Source: Thermomucor indicae-seudaticae (taxonomy: Eukaryota > Mucoromycota > Mucoromycetes > Mucorales > Lichtheimiaceae). From it: a stretch of 30,056 nucleotides of DNA. Numbering within the stretch: the stretch's first letter is position 1; each line of letters opens with the position of its first letter. Position numbers and translations under genes: made by a program. Under the pieces are notes generated by a model, which was given only the letters and a program-made list of their open reading frames with translations, did no database searches and was not told the DNA's origin. Shown here in pieces: positions 20,985-29,940 of this stretch. Location: positions 1-30,056 of the forward strand of contig JSYX01000411.1 in assembly GCA_000787465.1 (NCBI GenBank), read 5' to 3'.

Positions 20985-21510
20985 TTTTCTATGCAGATCG
21001 TCTCGGTGTCTTGACTGAACCCACCGGACAGGGCGGGCTTCAAAGTTTTTTGTGGTGAGTATTTCCCAAAATAGAAAGACAGTCAGCAGCCTGCGAAACG
21101 GAACGATTTTCCTAAAGATCTCCACTTCGCGAGCGTTCCTCCTTTGGCATAAATTACAGATCTGGATACCAGAAAACCTTAGTTTGAGAACAAGATCCGC
21201 TGAAATATTCTTGTTCATACTTGTGAAGACAGATATTCGTCCACGGTCACCACGACGGTGTCCCCTGCTTTTCCTCTCCTCTTCAAGCTGGCCTACAGCT
21301 TGTTGACAAGACCAGGTCTGTGGCCCTTAAATATCATGGCGCTCTGGTTGAACATGCCGCTTCCAAATGCGATCCAGGGTATCTTCCCCTCATTGTCAAT
21401 CATTGGCTTCCAACTGTGAGGTGCTTTGGTGGATAGTATGCTGGATCTACATGCAGAGGTCGGTTGTTCAACTCGGCCAATAAGAGTACGAAGTAGTGTT
21501 AGCATTCAAG
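20985..21510 (-). pseudogene. Probable Fanzor/TnpB-like (OrfB-type) nuclease relic
   Basis: On the minus strand 21505-21293 reads through KAPHSWKPMIDNEGKIPWIA and then FGSGMFNQ. It is followed after a frame change by GDTVVVTVDEYLSSQV (about 21260-21215). The VDEY.SSQV phrase matches the RuvC-II glutamate segment (IDEFxTSxxC) of TnpB/Fanzor proteins. At the position of the expected zinc-knuckle cysteine there is a TGA stop. A CxxC (ICNLCQRR) appears downstream in another frame, then FEARPVRW near the end, as in tails of mucoralean OrfB-like proteins. Only the C-terminal third can be recognised; the RuvC-I region and helical domains are missing. It is clearly inactive. The family call rests on short motifs and remembered patterns. 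Confidence 0.45.
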
Positions 21511-21795
21511 CAATATGCAAGCGGGTCCTGATAACTTACCCCGACCATGATTGTCTCATGTTCGTTTCTTGTTCTTGTTGACGGTCGCTTTTTACTTTGG
21601 CCTTTTTCCTGGTCCTATTCTGCTTTATTGTGTTCCTGTTTCGCTTGGTCTTTGGAATGCCCTTGATTCTTCCGATGGCTGGGTTTCAGCTTTTTCTCAC
21701 GGTGATCTCATCTTTACTACTTCAATGACATTTCGCGCCAATCATCCATCAGTATTTGCCATGGCCTGACTGATAATTGATGAACATTCAATGCC
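21511..21795. other. Unassigned sequence inside the relic region
   Basis: A plus-strand frame of 72 codons (21551-21769) is hydrophobic but has no recognised motif. On the minus strand the region contains lysine- and arginine-rich frames that could be an eroded N-terminal part of the TnpB-like relic. Confidence 0.3.
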
Positions 21796-21866
21796 AGGTG
21801 GCCAACTCGATAATTTCAAGGAATTTCAGGGAACCGAGGCCTTGAAATAAACGGGGGTCGACTGTA
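21796..21866. mobile_element. Solo pogo/mariner-like terminus
   Basis: The right edge reads ACGGGGGTCGACTGTA at 21851-21866. Its reverse complement starts TACAGTCGACCCCCGT, typical of pogo-like ends flanked by TA. Inward repeats of TTGAAAT / TTTCAAGG words support a subterminal repeat zone. The matching left end was not found nearby, so it may be a solo end or the edge of a decayed element that contained the nuclease relic. Confidence 0.45.
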
Positions 21867-22289
21867 GCGGCTCCTCATACAGCCCCTCTTCACCAAACCC
21901 ATTTGATGAAGAGCACGGGGATTCTTCAGCCGTGACGGTATGCTGTTCCAAGAATTAAACAAACAGCAGAGTTGTTCTAGGATTGGATGAATGCATTTTA
22001 ATAGGGGAGCATTGATGGCAAAGATGTCTCTGCCGCGTTGGCAAAGTTTCGCGGGGCATGCGTAGCCCAGTGCCATGCCGATGAGTTTTTGGAGATCGTA
22101 GAAGCCATGGCCGCACATGGTGTCTTCTTTTTCGGCATGGATACAAAACGGGATTGTCATAGCTATGCGGCCGAAACATTTGATCTCATCAGAAGTGTTC
22201 TCGAAGCAGAGCTGAACCGTGCAGAGCAGTTCCGCCCGTTGTGCGCTGATTGCACGACAATGATTTTGACAGTGACCGATGTGTGTAAT
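21867..22289. other. Unassigned region with overlapping open frames
   Basis: Two opposite open frames overlap here, 162 codons on the minus strand (21816-22304) and 95 codons on the plus strand (22038-22325). Neither has a recognised domain. The plus frame could be the 5' part of the broken gene that follows at 22290, but the frames do not join cleanly. Confidence 0.3.
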
Positions 22290-23192
22290 CAGGACAGACT
22301 GCATGTTGAGTTGGCATCAGTTTAACTGGTATGGTGCGTCAGGTAATGAAATCAAACGGGCGGAAAACAAGGCCATACAGTACATGGCGAGCTCCAGCGA
22401 TGATTCGGAAGAGAGGATCATTGCAAAGATACTATATAACATGTAAGAATGCGTATATATACGTCAGTTGAAGCTGTACTAATATGGTTTTAGCACGCAG
22501 ACCTATCATGCGTCGATGGATTTTGAGAAGGTCGACGAGAGCGAATTTGCTAATATGGCGGTGTATCCCCTGATCAACCCCATATTCTTTCCCGTAAATG
22601 ACTCGATCGACACCACGGGGTATGGAGAATCTTGAATATGATGTGGCAATAGGATAGTAGTTAGACATTTTACGACGATGAGAGCCAAGCTCATTGGGAC
22701 CGCAGCATCAAAGAGCGTTGACCTATGAAGCCTGACTTTTGCATGCACACCACGCTCGATGGCAAAGACATTGAATATTTGGTCCTAGCGATCAAGGCCC
22801 CTCACGGCGTGAAAGAAGTTGACCTGTTCAAGCTCTCAGTCGAGATGCAGGTCATCCTGAACAACCTAGTGGGCTTAGGACTACCTGCTCCTGTTTTCGG
22901 GGTGCTGATTGCCGGAAATTTTACAACTATTTCTGGGAAATGCAAAATTCACTCTTCGAGAAATGCGAAATCCATTTTCAACAGCTGGCGAAATTACTTT
23001 TTGGAAAGAGTGTATAGGTTGCTATACCTCATTGCTCATGACATTTGTGCCTCATTGCGTTGTCGTAAGATTTCCTATAAAGCTACAAAGAGGGAACTTG
23101 CGCTGCTTCATAGACTCGTCATGACACGCTCGTCGTACGCCATTCAGCTTCGTATGGACCAGTCAACAGTGCCATACCAGATATTGTTGTGA
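22290..23192 (+). pseudogene. Broken gene of an expanded mucoralean family with nuclease-like motif
   Basis: The plus strand shows WHQFNWYGASGNEIKRAENK up to a 51-bp intron at 22443-22493 with GTAAGA donor, a perfect TACTAAT branch site and TTTTAG acceptor. It then reads YHASMDFEKVDESEFANMAV followed by PLINPIFFPVNDS. After a stop near 22635 it resumes as FYDDESQAHWDRSIKER, meets a TGA at 22719-22721, and continues MKPDFCMHTTLDGKDIEYLV then LAIKAPHG. The P-D-(about 15)-x-I-K layout resembles PD-(D/E)XK nuclease folds, with Ala where the acidic residue would be expected. The SEF...YPLINPIF phrase resembles expanded hypothetical proteins of Mucorales (memory, not searched). Stops make it a pseudogene. 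Its end overlaps the 3' end of the hydrolase gene on the other strand. Confidence 0.5.
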
Positions 23193-24468
23193 GATTGCAG
23201 ACAGGGTTTTTCCCATATCCGTACCAGACGACCAGCTTGTCGAGGTGTTCTCGTATTGCCTCTATCTGAGGCGACAAGAGCAGTCGTACACTTTGATCGT
23301 CTTCTTCGATACGGGAAGCATATATAAATGAGGCCTCGCCGTAGTTTTTCGCCCTATCCCTCAAGGAAAACCCGTACACCTTGTCAACAAGCTTCCAACG
23401 ATCTAGATATTTAAATGTCACCTTGAGTGACCGAACAACGACACCGCTTTGGTTCGTTTCCTCATAGACGATACGATCTACTTTAGGACTCGCTTCTTGT
23501 CCCTTTCCGATTCTTGCCAGCGTAGCTCCAACGGCCATCCGATAGCCAACCGTTTTGAGGCCGTGCGCTGACAAATGGATCTTGTCGTCGAGCTCGCAAT
23601 CGACGCTGGCTACAGCAGCCGTAAAGGGTCCTTCTTGTTCGCAATCCCGCAGCTGCAACTCTGCCACAGTCGACCAACGCCAGTCATCCACATCGTTGCT
23701 TACAAGTCTTCCAATCTGAGCGCACACGATCGGAAGGTTTGGATGGATATCTCTTCGCATCGCTTCAAAAAGCTGCATCATACCGGCGGCATAAAGGTCA
23801 TTGTCTTCAGAGCAGCCATCTGTTTCCCCTTGGTACCATAATACCCCAGCTACATGACCGCCTACTTTCTTGATCCTTCCTAGCATAGCACCGTACAATG
23901 TATCTTGGTACGCGTCTTCAACGTCCTCTCGGATCCACTGATACTCGTTCCACTGCTCGATAGACGTTCCACCGTGGGCACTGGCGACCAGCCCCAGGGG
24001 CACGTTGTCGTTCTTTTCTTGATACGCCTTTGCAAAGAACAGTCCAAGGGATACCCCGCGTGACTCTAGTATCTGTGGATTACGCACAGTTGGATCAGGA
24101 AGTGTCTTGTGTACGCGCCGGGGCGACTCGTGCAGCCGATGGGTGGGTTCGGTCGCAATGGCCCATGTTTCATTGGACTGGAACAGGTGTACTGATGGGA
24201 TGGGCTCGGGTATGTAAGATTCACCCGTGAAAGGATCGTTGTAAAAGGCATGGCCACGCATGTTGCTCTGACCGGCCATGACCCAAATGTCGCCCACATA
24301 AACGTTTTTTGCTCCGTCAATCGTGTATGGCCCACCTGCTCGCAGTGTCACGATGTCGCCATTCGCTTTCTTGACTTGAGCAGTGTTGGTCTCAAAGTCT
24401 CTCTGTAGCACTTGATAGGTGCAGACATGTTCGTATATGGGCATACTGTAGTCAGTCAACCGCGACAA
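23119..24468 (-). CDS. Sialate O-acetylesterase-like SGNH hydrolase
   Basis: One continuous frame of 449 residues. The order of motifs is that of the sialate O-acetylesterase (SASA) type of SGNH hydrolases. VMAGQSNMRG (64-72) carries the nucleophile Ser68. AHGGTSIEQWN (164-174) supplies the oxyanion Gly block. LWYQGETD (210-217) is the third block. DDKIHLSAHG (294-303) holds the Asp295-x-x-His298 pair. These enzymes remove acetyl groups from sugars such as acetylated sialic acid or acetylated xylan/xylose. The fungal substrate is not known, and sialic acid is unlikely as the main target. No signal peptide is evident at the chosen start, which suggests either an intracellular enzyme or a missing first exon. 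Met9 is an alternative start. It is divergent from the G-beta gene with about 890 bp between them. Confidence 0.85.
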   Translation of the reverse strand: MSRLTDYSMPIYEHVCTYQVLQRDFETNTAQVKKANGDIVTLRAGGPYTIDGAKNVYVGDIWVMAGQSNMRGHAFYNDPFTGESYIPEPIPSVHLFQSNETWAIATEPTHRLHESPRRVHKTLPDPTVRNPQILESRGVSLGLFFAKAYQEKNDNVPLGLVASAHGGTSIEQWNEYQWIREDVEDAYQDTLYGAMLGRIKKVGGHVAGVLWYQGETDGCSEDNDLYAAGMMQLFEAMRRDIHPNLPIVCAQIGRLVSNDVDDWRWSTVAELQLRDCEQEGPFTAAVASVDCELDDKIHLSAHGLKTVGYRMAVGATLARIGKGQEASPKVDRIVYEETNQSGVVVRSLKVTFKYLDRWKLVDKVYGFSLRDRAKNYGEASFIYASRIEEDDQSVRLLLSPQIEAIREHLDKLVVWYGYGKNPVCNLTTISGMALLTGPYEAEWRTTSVS

Positions 24469-25355
24469 AAGCTTCCTTTACTCCGATGCCTGCACGTTCT
24501 AGGTACTAAAGAGCCAACAACCGGCCAATCTCTTCTTGTCGCTGTCGTGTTTGTGTCCAACATAAGGAACGGCAGGCACTCTACTGGATGAGACCCATAA
24601 AGTCCTTGGATTATGTAGCTTTACAGATGCGATCACCTGAAGACCATGTCAAATAACAAAGTCTAGCAGTGCAAAGGACGCAGCCAATACTGCCTTTTTT
24701 TCCCATGATCCAGTAGATCAAACAAGATATGTTTGAGACACACTGAGTGGGAAAGGTAGCCATCTGCGAAATGAAACTGAGAATGCAATAATCCTGTTTG
24801 GCGTTGGATGATTGAGTGGTTTCTTCAACTGAAAATGTGCGCTGGGCCAAAGCTCGCGTCGGTAGCGTTGTTCTGTGGAAAACGCAAATAGAATTTCGTG
24901 CAACGTTACGAGCTCGTTTGCAACTGTTGTTACATAACGTGTGCCTTTTCAATGTCAACCCATTTTCCAGGGGAAGGGCATTCCTCGTTCAAATATTCTT
25001 GAGAAAAGATGGAATTGAGAGCGAGACGTAAAGTATAGAATGAATAGCGATAAGCGCTATCAGTTATCGATGGCATTATTGTCCCCGGGAGAGCGATGGG
25101 ATCACAGATATACGTCTTATGGTCCTGACGATCAGCGGGATACGCTGTTCCCGGACCTTTGGCATGTTCTATCCAATCTTTTCTCTCTTCTTTTTTCTTT
25201 ATTTTAAAGGCCTAGTGCCTGGGTACGCAAAAGTCTTCTTTCCTTGTTCTTATTCTATCCACATACCTTTCCTTCGACAGAACCCTGTCCATTCGTTATT
25301 TCGGGACAATAGAATCACTGAATTTTAGCATCAGGCATTCAACAACATTGCGACC
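24469..25355. other. Shared upstream region of hydrolase and G-beta genes
   Basis: This 887-bp gap separates two divergent genes and must hold both promoters. A minus-strand frame of 115 codons (24611-24958) and two overlapping frames have no motif. A pyrimidine-rich tract at about 25170-25215 precedes the G-beta start. Confidence 0.45.
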
Positions 25356-26687
25356 ATGAATGGTCAAGACGACATGTCGGAACGGATTGCTGCCGCGCGG
25401 CGGGAAGCAGAGTTACTCAAAGAGCGTATCAAGAGCCGACGTGAAGCTTTGGCAGACACTTCATGTGAGTTTTTGTCCTGGTAACCATAAAAAAGAGAGA
25501 GAGGAGAGAGTGTGTGTGCTATGTAAGCGGCAATATATGTAACGCCTCTCTCCAAGTGAAAGAAATGGCTAGAGAGGTAGAATCGCTATCTCGTTTGAAT
25601 ATGAAAGTCAGACGCAATCTTCGAGGACATTTGGCCAAGATTTATGCTATGCATTGGGCTCGAGATGGACAGCACTTAGTATCTGCTTCGCAGGATGGCA
25701 AATTAATCGTCTGGAATGCGTACACGACTCATAAGCACCACGCCATCCCTTTGCGGTCGTCATGGGTCATGACGTGCGCGTATTCTCCTTCTGGGAACTA
25801 TGTTGCCTGCGGTGGTCTTGACAACGTTTGCTCGATTTACAATTTAAATGCTAAAGAAGGACCCCACCGTCCTGCGCGGGAGCTGGCAAGTCATACAGGA
25901 TACATCAGCTGCTGCAGGTTCTTGGACGACAGGAAGATACTGACTAGCTCGGGCGACATGACTTGCGTTCTCTGGGATATCGATGCCGGTGTCAAACTGT
26001 CTACGTTTCAAGATCATACGGGAGATGTCATGAGGTATGTATGCGAGGGAAACAAAGGGGTCTGACCCATCATTGCGTCGCCTTCTTGACTTGTGCTGTA
26101 TAGTTTGGCATTATCTCCTTCAGATCCCAACGTTTTCCTATCTTCTGGCTGTGACGCCTCTGCTAAATTATGGGACATTCGAACCCAGAGATGCACCCAA
26201 ACCTTCTTGGGTCACGAATCAGACGTCAACTCCGTGCAGTAAGTACTGTAGTCGTATCATAGCAAGGATCCGCCTTCCTTGAATACTTGTATTCTTCTTT
26301 CAGATTCTTCCCTGACGGCAAGGCATTTGGTACTGGTTCGGATGACGCCAGTTGTCGTTTGTTTGACATTCGTGCCGACTGCGAGTTGAATAGTTTTACC
26401 AATGAAGGCCATGGCGTTACCGCAATCGATTTTTCGGTGTCTGGACGTCTTTTGTTTGCTGGCTACGACGATTCTAGCTGCCATGCATGGGATACCCTGA
26501 AAGCTGAGAATGTCGGTACTTTGAGTGGCCACGAAAACAGAGTGTCTTGCATAGGAGTATCCAGCAATGGCATGGCGCTGTGCACTGGAAGTTGGGACGG
26601 CTTACTAAAGGTAAATAAAAAAAATCAGTTATGATAGGACACCGTATCGTGACAAATGGAGTATGTATGTAGATCTGGGCACAATAG
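25356..26687 (+). CDS. Heterotrimeric G-protein beta subunit
   Basis: Five exons, 25356-25464, 25557-26034, 26104-26238, 26304-26610 and 26673-26687, give exactly 347 residues, the usual G-beta length. The N-terminal helix ([20 protein letters not shown]) is the coiled coil that binds the gamma subunit. Seven WD40 blades follow, with marks such as [78 protein letters not shown] and [14 protein letters not shown] at the end. The last exon encodes only IWAQ and a stop, and the reading matches the conserved C-terminus of the family. All introns are GT-AG (92, 69, 65 and 62 bp). The product works at the plasma membrane with alpha and gamma subunits, passing receptor signals (pheromone or nutrient) to effectors. 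Mucorales carry several G-beta paralogues, so which one this is cannot be said. Confidence 0.95.
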
Positions 26688-26865
26688 CTGCTTGCTGGGA
26701 ACCGCATATCGATCAGACACTGCTTTCTTGTTTTACGTTCCTTTTGTCACCTGCCTACATAGTCTATAGAATAATTGCAAACTATATGCTTCTTTTATTT
26801 CATGCTATAGCTTTTATCCTTATTACAAAACTCAAAAGCAAAGTGTCATTGGTCTCTCTCTCTTT

Positions 26866-28051
26866 CTATGTCCATTCACCTTTTAAGGCTTCTGTTGGGT
26901 TCTGCTTTTGTTCAAGTTCAAGGTCTTTAAAGACAGTTGCTTCCACACCGACATGCTCGATACGTTCTTCGTCCTTTTCCTCTTCTTCTTCGAGTTTTTC
27001 AGCGACTTTTCCGAGTTCCTCCTGAATATCGTGCTTAGCGCCGACAAGCATTAATTCACAGTTCTTGTAGTTCAGGAATTCGCTTGTTTCCATCTGGGCA
27101 AAACGACGATCTGCGAATTCCTTCTTGAGACGGTCTGGATACTCTGCTTTCTGCCTGCTGGACAATCCAGCTTGTGGTGGCGAAGGTTTGTCTGGATTCT
27201 AATAGAGCGGTCGGTCGTGAGGAGGCCATGATACTCGTTATTTTTATAATCAAGTTTTACCTTGACAGCCACCACAATACTAGCTTGCTTATCAATGTGG
27301 AAGGTCTTTTGAACCCGATGGGGTTCATCTGGTAATGTCAAGATATAGACTAGGTGGGAATGGCCGTTGTGAGTGGTAATTTCGTAGACGCCTTCACCCT
27401 ATGCTCATTTCTATTTTTTTCAGCAAATGAAAAGCAGAGTTCATACGAATAGTTGCCAAAGCTTACCATAGGACGCGCAGGCGGCACTTTCCGATCGCCT
27501 CTGGTTTTGGTCTCATAGGAGTGCTCCTTGAAGGCACTCGCAATATCGTCCATGTTATCCGAAACTTCGGCAACGAAACCCCAGAAACGGTCATGTTTTT
27601 GCACATGGGGCAATGCCTTGCGACCGAGTATGATCAGGGTCGGCTTACGCTTTTCGGAGCATGATTGCCAATAAGGTTTCAAAACCATGTAGACGCGTTG
27701 AACTGCATCGGGACCCTCCACGTCCTCTTTACCCAACTAATGATAACCCAATCTTTTTACTGAGATGACCCACAGTCGCGCATCAACTGAACACTGCCCA
27801 TCTTTTTTTTTCTTTACCTTGGGTCGATACAAAAAGTAAATGTGGCCTTTTTCCAAAACTCTAGCCTTCTTGGATGGATCCTCTTCCGCGCCAGCAGCCT
27901 CCTTCTCTGTCTTTCGCTCTTCTTTGTCAGTCTCCGTTTTGACCTTCTTCTCTGGAGGCGCCTCTTCGTCTTTCGTCTGCTGCTGTTCCTGTGGCTGCTC
28001 AGGCTCCTGTTCTTCTTCTTGCTTTTGACGCTTTTTGGTTGACCTTGGCAT
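26866..28051 (-). CDS. Conserved protein of unknown function with HIYFxYRPKV motif
   Basis: Four exons, 28051-27818, 27736-27467, 27398-27261 and 27198-26866, join in frame to 324 residues. The first 65 residues are low-complexity Glu/Gln/Lys, with basic KKRQK and KKVKTE clusters that could direct it to the nucleus. A conserved core starts at GHIYFLYRPK and continues VQRVYMVLKPYW, LIILGRKALPHV, HDRFWGFVAEVSDN, RPMGEGVYEITTH and HLVYILTLPDEPHRVQKTF. The C-terminus is charged and partly coiled (EELGKVAEKLEEEEEKDEER). I recall relatives in many fungi, sometimes labelled as BTB-domain transcription factors, although no BTB domain is visible here. Function is therefore unassigned. The start at 28051 is favoured over an in-frame ATG at 28213 because the intervening residues look like leader sequence. 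It converges on the G-beta gene with 178 bp between stops. Four GGCGC motifs lie upstream. Confidence 0.8.
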
Positions 28052-28886
28052 AGTGATCAATGCGTGAAAAAAAAGGCCAGAAAATGAAAGCAGATCGCAT
28101 GAACTTAATACTTTATCCGTCATACTGGCATCATAATGACAGACGCAAGAAACAGGGGTACCATACAGTATTTTCGAGGTCGGTTGTCGCGGCCCCATAA
28201 ATTTTCGGCGCATTTATTGAGAAATATTGGCGCACTTTGTGAGCTTCCTTTGGCGCATCAAGACTTTCAAGCTTGGCGCCTCCCGTGAATTTCCATTGGT
28301 CTTCTATTTCCTGGTCTAAGAGCTCTGGTGATGTCGGGTAAACCCGCGTGAACCAATAGGATTAAGTTTCAGTGAAATCCCCAATCAAATCGTGCCTGTT
28401 AAATCAACGGTCGCCAAGAAAATAAAACACAATCTCTTTCACCTTACGATTTTGTGCAAGAGGGATCAGTTTGAGATCGACTGACCGTTGTTTTCTGTGT
28501 GGTCCGAACCCGCATTTGGTTGAACTTTTACAACTGTATCAACAATCTCGACCGTAGTGACGTCCTGAGCGTTGTCATTGATTGCCTGAAACTTTTTATG
28601 TTTGTCTTTCCCTTCGCAGCCTACAAGTGATCAAATCCCCAGTTTCCCCAGAGCAAATGAACTATTAGCAATCCTGCGTGCGACTACTATTGGGTGGTGT
28701 GCGCATTATTGTTTTCTATTTGCATCATAATCGCGGTACCAACAACGTGGTGGAGAAGCCGCGCATTACTCTTACGTCATCTACAACTACGACAACAACA
28801 CCACATTGCCTAAGTAACCCAAAGTCAAGGCACGAACTTAACGAAAACACAGCCGCCAGCGGCGCACTCAGAATTTAGGAACACTA
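28052..28886. other. Upstream region of the HIYFxYRPKV gene, no other gene
   Basis: This includes the regularly spaced GGCGC sites at 28202-28280. CCAAT boxes are also present: ATTGG on the plus strand near 28294 and CCAAT near 28355. Above 28400 no coding motif is seen. Confidence 0.5.
28202..28280. promoter_or_regulatory. Four E2F-like GGCGC motifs at 22-23 bp spacing
   Basis: The GGCGC cores are at 28207, 28229, 28252 and 28275, each preceded by a T-rich run (TTTTCGGCGC, TATTGGCGCA, CTTTGGCGCA, GCTTGGCGCC). The third contains the exact E2F consensus TTTGGCGC. Spacing of 22, 23 and 23 bp equals about two helical turns, placing all sites on one face of DNA. They sit about 155-230 bp upstream of the likely ATG at 28051. 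Early-diverging fungi are reported to keep E2F, which makes that reading possible, but binding is inferred. Confidence 0.5.
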
Positions 28887-29299
28887 ATGTCAACATCGAA
28901 CCCAGCAGCCAACACGGGGACTGGAGCGCATGGCCAAGTGAATCGATCAGAGCATATCCGTCGGTTTGATGCAACGATCGACATGACGTTTACTCCATTT
29001 GATGGCAACGCAGACAATTCGTTCGTGGCCTTGTTCCGGAAGAAATTCCTGAAAGAGGAGATACTTGAGAGATACGAAGACGAATTCCAGGGGCGCACCC
29101 AACACAAGGAGAAGCAGCAGTTGCATATATGGCTGCGAAGATCAAGTTAGCCAGACGATGTGCTGGCAAGGACCAAAGCGCTCTTGGAGATAATGCGATA
29201 CTCAAGTCAATCAAGAAAGGATTGGATCCACGTTACATGTATTATGTCCGGCACAATCGACCCAGCATCATGCAGAAATTAAGGGACACACTCAAGTAG
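28887..29299 (+). pseudogene. Retrotransposon gag-like fragment
   Basis: The first frame reads FDATIDMTFTPFDGNADNS, then FRKKFLKEEILERYEDEFQG. A frame change near 29105 leads to EAAVAYMAAKIKLARRCAGK and SIKKGLDPRYMYYVRHNRPS, and then a stop at 29297-29299. The helical layout, with a W-free core, a Glu/Gln-rich helix and an IKKGL-type turn before a helix, resembles the capsid part of LTR-retrotransposon gag. The match is by pattern only. No zinc knuckle, protease or reverse transcriptase follows, so it is a disabled remnant. Confidence 0.35.
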
Positions 29300-29599
29300 G
29301 CTGACGAGTGTATCACTGCAAGGGTGACCTCATACATTGACATAGCCACAGAACCTCCAACCCTTCTGTCTTCTCTTCTCATTTTCAAAATCCTACACCC
29401 ACTTTACAATTTTTAGTGACATCGCTCGAAAACAGTTTCCCCGTACATCAGTCACTCAGTTCACGCTATACACAGAACGCTTGCATTTGGGTGCTTCAAC
29501 CAGGAACACAGCCAACAGAATTCGAGTTAGCAATCCCGATTGGTGTATGGGATGTCGTAAAACTAAGATGCCAAACACGCGTTTTGGGAGAGACACAGT
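29300..29599. other. No gene recognised
   Basis: Short frames without motif, between the gag-like piece and the next inverted-repeat element. Confidence 0.35.
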
Positions 29600-29720
29600 C
29601 GTCGCGCGCTAAACCGATTCTCGTTAAACCGATATTCTCGGTATAACGATCACTTTTTGTGCTAACGGAGAATGTTAGCAGGAAAATATCGGTATTTCGC
29701 TGTAACGATTTCCGATCACT
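29600..29720. mobile_element. Degenerate pogo-like palindromic element
   Basis: The left part has AAACCGATATTCTCGG and the right part AAAATATCGGTATTTCG, roughly mirrored about 29665, with GTATAACGATCA and TGTAACGATTTCC also in the arms. The centre carries TGCTAACGGAGAATGTTAGCA, itself an inverted repeat. The GATATAACGA-type words are shared with the MITE at 1221-1400. Ends and target-site duplication cannot be set exactly. Confidence 0.45.
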
Positions 29721-29940
29721 TATGAGCCGAAAATCGTTGTGTCGAGCCCCAATAGAAATAGGCCAGAAAAGTTTATTTCTTGGTAATCTCCAGCTTTTGT
29801 CTGTTGGTCACTGTATGGGTTAGCGGGATAACCCGTTTGGGTTTCGCGCTCGCCGCGGGAGCGAAGAGCAGTAATTTCGCGAGACACAATAAGACGTGAC
29901 ATCTTCCAATAAAGATCGGGATGCCCTTACGAGTTATAAC
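29721..29940. other. No gene recognised
   Basis: Flanking sequence between two short elements. A small hairpin-like GGGTTAGCGGGATAACCC lies near 29818. Nothing else is supported. Confidence 0.35.

Noticed and set aside
21816..22304. 162-codon minus-strand frame
   Set aside because: Cys/His content is suggestive, but there is no regular zinc-finger spacing and no family match. It lies between transposon relics.
24611..24958. 115-codon minus-strand frame in the divergent promoter
   Set aside because: No domain, no conserved-looking segments, and it lies between two promoters.
12946..28051. Co-transcribed gene cluster or biosynthetic cluster
   Set aside because: The genes have separate promoters, unrelated products and mixed strands. 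No backbone biosynthetic enzyme is present.
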